Below are positions 26,322-33,100 of a stretch of DNA of 36,089 nt, in pieces. The stretch lies in NCBI GenBank assembly GCA_903837785.1, contig CAILVY010000287.1, forward strand, positions 1 to 36,089, given 5' to 3'. The stretch's first letter is position 1. Each line of letters opens with the position of its first letter. A model generated the notes under the pieces. The model ran no database searches. It was not told the DNA's origin and saw only the letters and a list, made by a program, of their open reading frames with translations. The stretch comes from Candidatus Hydrogenedentota bacterium (GTDB taxonomy: Bacteria > Hydrogenedentota > Hydrogenedentia > Hydrogenedentales > CAILVY01). A program made the position numbers and the translations under genes.

Positions 26322-27277
26322 GATTGGACCTTTCGGATTTCCTCGGTCAGCAACGGCACGATCTCGAAGAGGTCGCCCACGATTCCGTAGTCGCAGACGT
26401 TGAAGATGTTCGCCTGGGCATCCTTGTTGATGGCGACGATGATGCGGGCCGGACGCATGCCCGCCTGATGCTGAATGGCGCCGGAAATCCCGCAGGCAAC
26501 GTAGAGGTCAGGGCTCACGACTTTGCCGGTCTGGCCCACCTGATGCGAGTGATGGATCCAGCCCGCATCCACGGCGGCGCGGCTCGCGCCGAGCGCCGCG
26601 CCCAGCGCGTCACACAGGGATTTCAGCACGGGCCAATTCTCGGGACCCATGATGCCGCGCCCGCCGGAAACGACCCGTTTCGCTTCGGTGAGTTCGATGG
26701 TCCCCGGAGGCGCCTGGGTCACTTCCTTGACGGCGATGCGCGGGGCGGATGCGGGTACAGGATGCCGGACGATTTCGGGCACAGGACTTTCATCCCGGAC
26801 CACCGCCACCACATTTGGCCGCAACGAGGCCATGGCGGGAACGGAGCTGACACGAAGGTCCGCCAGCACTTTGCCCGCGTAGATGGGCTTGCGCGCGGTA
26901 AGCCCGGCGTCCCACCCGAGTTCGAGCACATCCTGTGCGAGCTCGACGTCCAATTGCGCGGCCACGGAGGCACAGAGCTCCTTGCCGAGCGCGGACGCGG
27001 AGCCAATGAGCACTGTTGCGTTCAATTCGCGCGCCAGGCCGGTGACGAGGGGCACGTAGGCGTCGCTCGTATAGTGCGCGAGACTGGCGTCTTCAAAGGC
27101 ATGTACCACGGCAATGCCCAGACCGGAGAGCTGTTCGGCGCCGGGCAGCGCCGGGCCGAGATACACGGCATGCAACGGCATGCCCGCCGCACGGGCAATG
27201 CGCCCCGCGGCCCAGGCCGCTTCGAAGGCGCACGGCTTCAGTTCACCGCGTTGTTCGAGAATGACGAGAACACTCAT
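26318..27277 (-). CDS. etfA: Electron transfer flavoprotein subunit alpha
   Basis: 319 residues, normal for EtfA. The C-terminal FAD domain shows the family signature: GRGIMGPENWPVLKSL, GQTGKVVSPDLYVACGISGA, IQHQAGM, INKDAQANIFNVCDYGIVGD. With EtfB it carries electrons from acyl-CoA dehydrogenases to the membrane oxidoreductase. It starts nine bases after the etfB stop and its own stop overlaps the FeS oxidoreductase start by ATGA, so the three are translationally linked. I see nothing that points to the bifurcating type. Confidence 0.97.
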   Translation of the reverse strand: MSVLVILEQRGELKPCAFEAAWAAGRIARAAGMPLHAVYLGPALPGAEQLSGLGIAVVHAFEDASLAHYTSDAYVPLVTGLARELNATVLIGSASALGKELCASVAAQLDVELAQDVLELGWDAGLTARKPIYAGKVLADLRVSSVPAMASLRPNVVAVVRDESPVPEIVRHPVPASAPRIAVKEVTQAPPGTIELTEAKRVVSGGRGIMGPENWPVLKSLCDALGAALGASRAAVDAGWIHHSHQVGQTGKVVSPDLYVACGISGAIQHQAGMRPARIIVAINKDAQANIFNVCDYGIVGDLFEIVPLLTEEIRKVQS

Positions 27278-27286
27278 GGCTTCACC

Positions 27287-28057
27287 TCACAGGATCTTCT
27301 CGGTTTCCCGGAGTACCCGGACCAGTTCCCGAACCTTTTCGGCGGGTTCGCCCTCAATTATCTTCTTGAGCCGCGTCTGTCGCGGCAAGGACACGGACTC
27401 GATCGCCATCCCGGCCGCGAGGTCGCCGGCGCCCAAACCCAGCTCGGCCACGCCGACTTCCGTAATCTCCTTCTTCTTCGCCTTCATGATGTTTGGCAGG
27501 GTCGGATAGCGGGGGGTGTTGATGCCTTTCTGTGTCGTGAACAGGGCCGGCAACGGCACCTCCAGCGTGTAGGAACCCCCTTCGATTTCGCGGTCGACCG
27601 TGGCCACGGAACCGCTCAGCGCAAAGCGCGTGATGACGGAAGCATGCGGAATGCCCAGCAACTCCGCGACGCGTTCGGGAACTTGGGAGGCATCGTCATC
27701 CACCGCCTGCTTCCCGGCAATCACCAGGTCCGGGGCCATGCGCTTCAGCGCCGCGGCCAACGCTTTCGCCAGGCCGCGGGGACCGGCGTTCTCCGCCCCC
27801 GTCACAAGCATGGCCGCGTCGGCGCCCATCGCCAGGGCCGAACGCAACGTCTCTTTCGTCTCCGGAGGTCCGGCACTGAGCACAATCACTTCCGCGCCCG
27901 CCTGCTCTTTCAGACGAATCGCTTCTTCCACCGCATGCTCGTCATAGGGGCTCATGACGTACTTCAGACCGCCCGTCTCGACGGACTTCCCGTCCGCCGC
28001 CACGGCGAAAACCGAAGCGGTGTCCGGCACGCGCTTCATCAATACCGCGACTTTCAC
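27287..28057 (-). CDS. etfB: Electron transfer flavoprotein subunit beta
   Basis: 256 residues from a GTG start. The frame extends upstream to an ATG at 28117, but AAGGAGG stands five bases before the GTG at 28057 and the protein then begins in the usual way (VKVAVLMKRVPD). Motifs: SPYDEHAVEEAIRL, DLVIAGKQAVDDDASQVPE, and the ETF-beta signature region VDREIEGGSYTLEV followed by LPNIMKAKKKEI. It is the first gene of the etf-acd operon and probably the target of the palindromic region just upstream. Confidence 0.96.
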   Translation of the reverse strand: MKVAVLMKRVPDTASVFAVAADGKSVETGGLKYVMSPYDEHAVEEAIRLKEQAGAEVIVLSAGPPETKETLRSALAMGADAAMLVTGAENAGPRGLAKALAAALKRMAPDLVIAGKQAVDDDASQVPERVAELLGIPHASVITRFALSGSVATVDREIEGGSYTLEVPLPALFTTQKGINTPRYPTLPNIMKAKKKEITEVGVAELGLGAGDLAAGMAIESVSLPRQTRLKKIIEGEPAEKVRELVRVLRETEKIL

Positions 28058-28138
28058 GGTTGCCTCCTTCTCATTCGATGGGCCTCGCCGCCATGCCCCG
28101 CGCAATCGCCCACACACGATGCGCAGGATACAAATCCA

Positions 28139-28168
28139 CGAAGGCTGTAAGTGGTCCTACAGCCTTCG
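28139..28168. promoter_or_regulatory. Perfect 11-bp inverted repeat upstream of etfB
   Basis: CGAAGGCTGTA (28139-28149) and TACAGCCTTCG (28158-28168) are perfect inverted copies around 8 bases. The repeat lies 82 bases upstream of the etfB start and 74 bases past the stop of the next upstream gene. It may be an operator or leader hairpin for the etf operon, or the terminator of the gene at 28242. The tail TGGATTTGT is only modestly T-rich. Confidence 0.6.
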
Positions 28169-28180
28169 AGAATTATGCGT

Positions 28181-28212
28181 AAAACGTATCGTTTTTCCGG
28201 CGGCGGTGTCAA
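28181..28212 (-). promoter_or_regulatory. Candidate etf operon promoter with palindrome
   Basis: On the minus strand TTGACA (28207-28212) is followed after 17 bases by ATACGT, a weak -10. That weak -10 falls inside a small palindrome AAAACG-TAT-CGTTTT (28181-28195). A CATAAT a little further down is an alternative -10. Layout suggests a regulated promoter. Confidence 0.4.
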
Positions 28213-28241
28213 ATTGGCCCCACCTATTCCGGAAACGCGCT

Positions 28242-29828
28242 TCATTTTGCCGGGGGCGCGGGTGCCGGAGCGGCGGGGGCCGCGGGAGCCGCGGGGGCCT
28301 GATGATGTTCGCGGGGCGCGCGCGGCGTTGTGGCGGCCTTGCCGGCCATGGCCGAAATGGGGGCGGCGTTCGGGATGCTCAGGGAGGCCTGCCGCCACGT
28401 CGGGTACTGTTCAAGACTCAGGGTGAGGTTGCCCATCTCGGCGGCGTTGTCCGGCATCGGAATGCGGGCCATCTCGGAGACAGCCTTGAGCCCCTGCTCG
28501 CCATTAATGACGAGGAGGCCCTGATTGGCGCGTTTAAGCAATTCCGGGGTGATGCCGGCGGGCGGGGTTCCGGGACCCGTGGTCGCGGCAGCTTTCAGGG
28601 CGGCGTCCTGGTCGACGCCGATGATGACCTTGTCTTTGCCATTGACCGCGTAGAACGAGGTGCCGGGGATGAGATCCTTTGCCACGGAAACCTGGGGGTC
28701 CGTGGGGGCGGCTTGGGGCAGGGGCACGAATTTCGCCAAACCGAAGAGAATCATCAGCGTGGCGGGGTTGGGCGAGGCGACGCAGGCCATGAACTTCGGG
28801 GCGTCCTTGGAGGCGCTCGTCACACTGGCGGCGATTTCGTCGCCCAGGTTCTTGGAGAGCCCGGTGAAGATGCCGCGAATCCGCTTGCCATCCTCCGGCG
28901 AGCCGGCCCATGCCTCGATCTGCTGTCCAACCAGTTCCTTAAGTTCGGCGCTGAAGCGCAGGGAGAGCAGGGCGGCGCCCATATCGGCGAAGAGGCCCGG
29001 ATACTGCAGCGGCGCCAGATCGGGATAGGGGGTGCCCGTGGCATTGTGTCCGGCGATCCGCAGGTTCAGGGCCTGCCCCTTGCTCTTGAGGGCGATTGCC
29101 GCTTCGTCATAACTGGGCAGCAAGGCCGCGAGCGCGGGCTTCGCGACCGCCAGCGGCGCGGGCAGTGCATTCATGTCCAGCAACTTGAGGTCGAGGTAGA
29201 CCACAACGTCCGACGAATCGGCCGCGGGGAAATCGGCCGTACCCAGGCGCACCGCACGCGGCGCGGCGGGGGCGGCCGCGAGGGCCTTCAGGGTTTCGAC
29301 ACTGTTTCCGCCGTAGAGGTAGCCGTCCTGGAGGAAGTAACCGAATTCGGCGGTTTCCTTGTACTTCGCCTTCAGATCCTTCACGCCGAGCGGCACTTCC
29401 TTGGCTTCGCCGGCGGGATGGGCCGCGAGGACTTTCTCTGCTTTGGCTGCATCCGCAATCGGCACCAGCATGGCCACCTGGCTGGCATCTTTGAAGAGCA
29501 TCATGGCCGCGGGCTTGGACGGGTCGATGCCCAGTGCCTTGCCCAGACCGGTGAAGTTCTTGATGCCCTCCAACTGCAGGTCCTTGGCGAAATCCTGGGC
29601 CAGCGCATCCATGCCCGAGGGCAGGTCCGAAACGGCCGACTTCAGGCCGGGAAGTTTCACCAGGGCATCGCCCTGCGCTTCGAGCGACGTAAACGATGGA
29701 CAAACGAGCGCAGCCAACGCATCGGCCGGCAATTTGCTCAGGATATTCCCGGGATAGGCGTCCTGTGCGTAGGCGGGCAACACCAGGACCGTCAGCGTCA
29801 GGGCCAGCAATATGCGGAAACACTTCAT
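28242..29828 (-). CDS. Exported protein of unknown function with Ala/Pro-rich tail
   Basis: 528 residues from ATG 29828; the longer frame from 29870 adds 14 residues ahead of a clean signal peptide (MKCFRILLALTLTVLVLPAYA, cleavage before Q). AAAGG precedes the chosen ATG by eight bases. The mature part begins with LPADALAALVCPS and has repeated alpha/beta-looking blocks such as AMMLFKDASQVAMLVPIADA and GYFLQDGYLYGGNSVETLKA. This reminds me of DUF3352-like exported proteins, but I would not assign the family. The last 30 residues are Ala/Pro-rich low complexity. No catalytic motif, lipobox or membrane anchor is seen. It is a single gene between the etf operon and the giant lipoprotein gene. 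Confidence 0.8.
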   Translation of the reverse strand: MKCFRILLALTLTVLVLPAYAQDAYPGNILSKLPADALAALVCPSFTSLEAQGDALVKLPGLKSAVSDLPSGMDALAQDFAKDLQLEGIKNFTGLGKALGIDPSKPAAMMLFKDASQVAMLVPIADAAKAEKVLAAHPAGEAKEVPLGVKDLKAKYKETAEFGYFLQDGYLYGGNSVETLKALAAAPAAPRAVRLGTADFPAADSSDVVVYLDLKLLDMNALPAPLAVAKPALAALLPSYDEAAIALKSKGQALNLRIAGHNATGTPYPDLAPLQYPGLFADMGAALLSLRFSAELKELVGQQIEAWAGSPEDGKRIRGIFTGLSKNLGDEIAASVTSASKDAPKFMACVASPNPATLMILFGLAKFVPLPQAAPTDPQVSVAKDLIPGTSFYAVNGKDKVIIGVDQDAALKAAATTGPGTPPAGITPELLKRANQGLLVINGEQGLKAVSEMARIPMPDNAAEMGNLTLSLEQYPTWRQASLSIPNAAPISAMAGKAATTPRAPREHHQAPAAPAAPAAPAPAPPAK

Positions 29829-30153
29829 AAGAAAGACCTTTCGTGTTTGTTTTGAACCTGTAGCGTACAAGATTCAGACCGGGAAAGAAAAGCCGGAGTT
29901 TCGCGGCGGTGGCGCCCGGCGTTGTGACCCTAATCGACCGTATGCTTTCCAGTATTGCGCAGTATTGTCATGGCACCTCTTGATCTAGGGCCTTGCTTTC
30001 TGGATAAGACAGGCATAGGATACTTATACAAGTGCGGGGTCCGTCGTATTGGAGCTGAATACGGCGTCAAGGCTGTCGGGACACGCCCGGAGACGCGGGA
30101 CGAAAGCAATGCCTCGCATGGCCCAACCGGGGAACGTCGAGGGAGGCAGGTTC
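29829..30153. other. Divergent intergenic region before the giant lipoprotein gene
   Basis: I see no gene in these 325 bases. It separates the leftward exported-protein gene from the rightward giant gene. A weak rightward promoter candidate is at 29993-30021. Short direct repeats CAGTATTG occur near 29951 and 29970, of unclear meaning. Confidence 0.6.
29993..30021 (+). promoter_or_regulatory. Candidate promoter of the giant lipoprotein gene
   Basis: TTGCTT (29993-29998), a 17-base spacer and TAGGAT (30016-30021). The leader would be about 125 bases. Hexamers are only partly consensus. Confidence 0.3.
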
Positions 30154-33100
30154 ATGTTTGCGGCGAATTTCCGTCACCTTCTCAGTGTCTCGTTCATGCT
30201 CATCCTTCTCGCGGCCGGGTTAATGGGCTGTCCGGTGTCGCAAGGGCCGGAGGCACTGTTCTCCGCCACGCCCACCAGCGGGGCCGCGCCGCTGGCGGTG
30301 GCCTTCACGGACGCCTCGGCGGCCGGCACTTCACCCATCACGGTGTGGGCATGGGATTTCGGCGACGGCGCATCGAGCACCGAGCAGAACCCCACGCACA
30401 CGTATGCCCCCGCCGGCAAATACAGCGTCTCGCTGACGGTTACGACGGACAGCGGCCGCGACGTGGAGCGCAAAGCGGATTACATCACGGTCTCCTCGGG
30501 CCCGAACGCGGATTTCAACGCCGCGCCCACTTCCGGCCTCGGTCCGCTGGAGGTCGCATTCGCCGATCTTTCGACGCCCGGCCCGTCGCCCGTCACCGCG
30601 TGGCGGTGGACCTTCGGCGATGGGGGTGTGAGCGCGGAACAGCATCCCGTGCACACGTACGCCTGGGGGGGAACGTACAGCGTCTCCCTGACGGTTAGCA
30701 CGGCCTCGGGTGAAGCTACTGAACTCAAGCCGGGCTACGTCATCGTAGATATGCTGCCCACGGCGGAGTTCATGGCTACGCCCAGTTCCGGCGGAGCGCC
30801 GCTCGATGTCGCGTTCACGGACCTCTCCACGCCGGGCACTTCTACGATTGTTGCGTGGGCATGGGACTTCGGGGACGGCAACACGAGCGCGGAACAGCAT
30901 CCCCAACATGTCTATGCCGCCCCGGGAACGTATAGCGTCTCGCTGAGCGTCACGACCGGCGTGGGCAGTGCCACGGAAAGCAAGACGGACTACATCGAGG
31001 CGCTCGCACCGCCCACGGCGGCCTTCGAGGCCGCGCCCAGCAGCGGTTCCGCGCCGCTCGCGGTCGCATTCACCGACCTGTCCGCGCCCGGGGACTTGCC
31101 CATCACGTCCTGGTCCTGGACCTTCGGAGACGGCGGGACCAGTTTCGAGCAGCACCCCGCACACACGTACACGGCTGCCGGAACCTACAGCGTCTCCTTG
31201 ACGGTCCGCTCGGAAGCCGGGTCGCACAGCGAAACCAAGACGGATTATGTGCTGGTTCACGAAGCGGTGTGGTACGTGAAGGCGGGCGCTTCCGGCGGCA
31301 CAGGGCACTCGTGGAGCGCGCCGCTCGGCTCGGTTCAGGAGGCCGTGGATGCCGCGTATGACTCCGGGGGCGGCGAGGTCTGGGTGGCTGAAGGAACCTA
31401 TACCGCCTTGGCCGAACAGGTGCTTCTGATGCGGGCGACGGTTGCCCTCTACGGCGGATTTGCGGGAACGGAACGCGTGCTGGAAGCGCGGGACTGGACG
31501 ACCCATCCGGCGATCCTTGACGGAGAATCGGCGCGGCGCTGTGTACTGGGGGCCAACGATGCGGTGTTGGACGGGTTCACGCTGCAGCACGGCGCGGCGG
31601 GCGAGGGTTCCGGCGGCGGCCTGTATAACATCCATGTGTCGCCCTCCGTGCGCAACTGCCTGTTCACCGGCAATTCCGCGACCTTCGGCGGGGGCATGGC
31701 CAACGAATCGTCCGCGAACCCGAGACTGGTCCGATGCGCCTTCGTCAACAACAGCGCCGTCGATTCCGGCGGCGGCATCTTCAACAACTTTTCGTCGCCC
31801 GCCCTTTCCGAGTGCAGTTTCTCGGAGAACACGGCCGTGTCCGGCGGCGGGCTCTGCACCTGGCACGGCGCCCCCACGCTCGACGATTGCAGTTTCTTGA
31901 AGAACACCGTGAAGGAAGATGGCGGCGGCATGCTGAACCTCTATGCAGCGCCCGCCATCTCCGCATGCGAATTCTCGGAGAATAGTTGCGAGGTCTTGGG
32001 CGGCGCCATGAGCAACCAGGAATCCGCACCCTTGGTGGTGGCATGCACTTTTTCCAAGAACGTCGCCCTATATGGAATGGGTGGGGGAGTAAACAACTAC
32101 TACAACTCCTCGCCCATGATTTCTGAATGCCACTTTTCAGAGAACATCGCAGGCCAGGGAGGTGGCATATTCAACGCCGATGGCTCCTCTCCGGCCGTGA
32201 CGGGATGCTCCTTTTTTCGCAACGAAGCGTCAGCAACAGGAGGAGGAGTGGCGAACTCCTTCTTCACGGCGCCAACCATATCGAACTGTATCTTCTGGAA
32301 GAACCGCTCAGGCAATGGCGGAGGCATGTCCAATTCCAGAGCGTCGACCGTGGTCGTCAATTGCCTGTTTACTGCAAACCAGAGCGAGCGTGAAGGCGGC
32401 GCAATCGTCAATAGCGAATCCTCGCCGCTGTTCATGAACTGTACCATCTCCTTGAACGAAGCGGAAAACGGCACCGGATTCTTCAATGGGTATTCCTCGC
32501 CTGCCATTACGAACTGTATCCTCTGGGGGGATTTGGGGTTCTCTACTGATGACGAAATCGCCAACGACACCCATTCAACACCGGTTGTGTCGTATTCGTG
32601 CATTCAAGGCGGCTATGCCGGAGAAGGCAATATTGTTGCCGATCCACTTCTGGCGATGGGGGAGAGCGGCATACTGAGAATGCAGCCCGGTTCGCCGTGC
32701 GTTAATGCGGGAACGAACTCCGGCGCGCCGGAAATGGATTTCCTCGGCGTTCCCCGCCCACAAGGAAGCCATGTTGACATGGGCGCATTTGAAGGAGCGC
32801 TTTCTGAGTCAGACGTCGTACATCTCAACATCTCGCTCTCTCCACCCGATGGAGGATGGACGGAGCCCCCGGTGGGGACGCATGTTTACATCCGGGGCAC
32901 GGCCGTCACGGTCACGGCCTCGGGTTTCGGACAGCGTCTAGCACACTGGGAAGGGGACGTGTCTGGAACAGACGCGAGCATTGTCGTGGACATGGACGAC
33001 GACAAGGCCGTCACGGCGTTCTTTGAACCAAGCGTCGTATACGTGAATAGCGGCAACAACACGGGGATTGAGGACGGGCTAAGCTGGACCACAGCCTATA

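Noticed and set aside
26324..29855. Long plus-strand open frames over etfA, etfB and the exported-protein gene
   Set aside because: They are antisense to genes with clear motifs or signal peptide, and lack any domain signature.
30331..31866. 511-codon minus-strand open frame
   Set aside because: It is antisense to the PKD and first helix region of the giant gene; its internal repeats are just the mirror of the PKD repeats.
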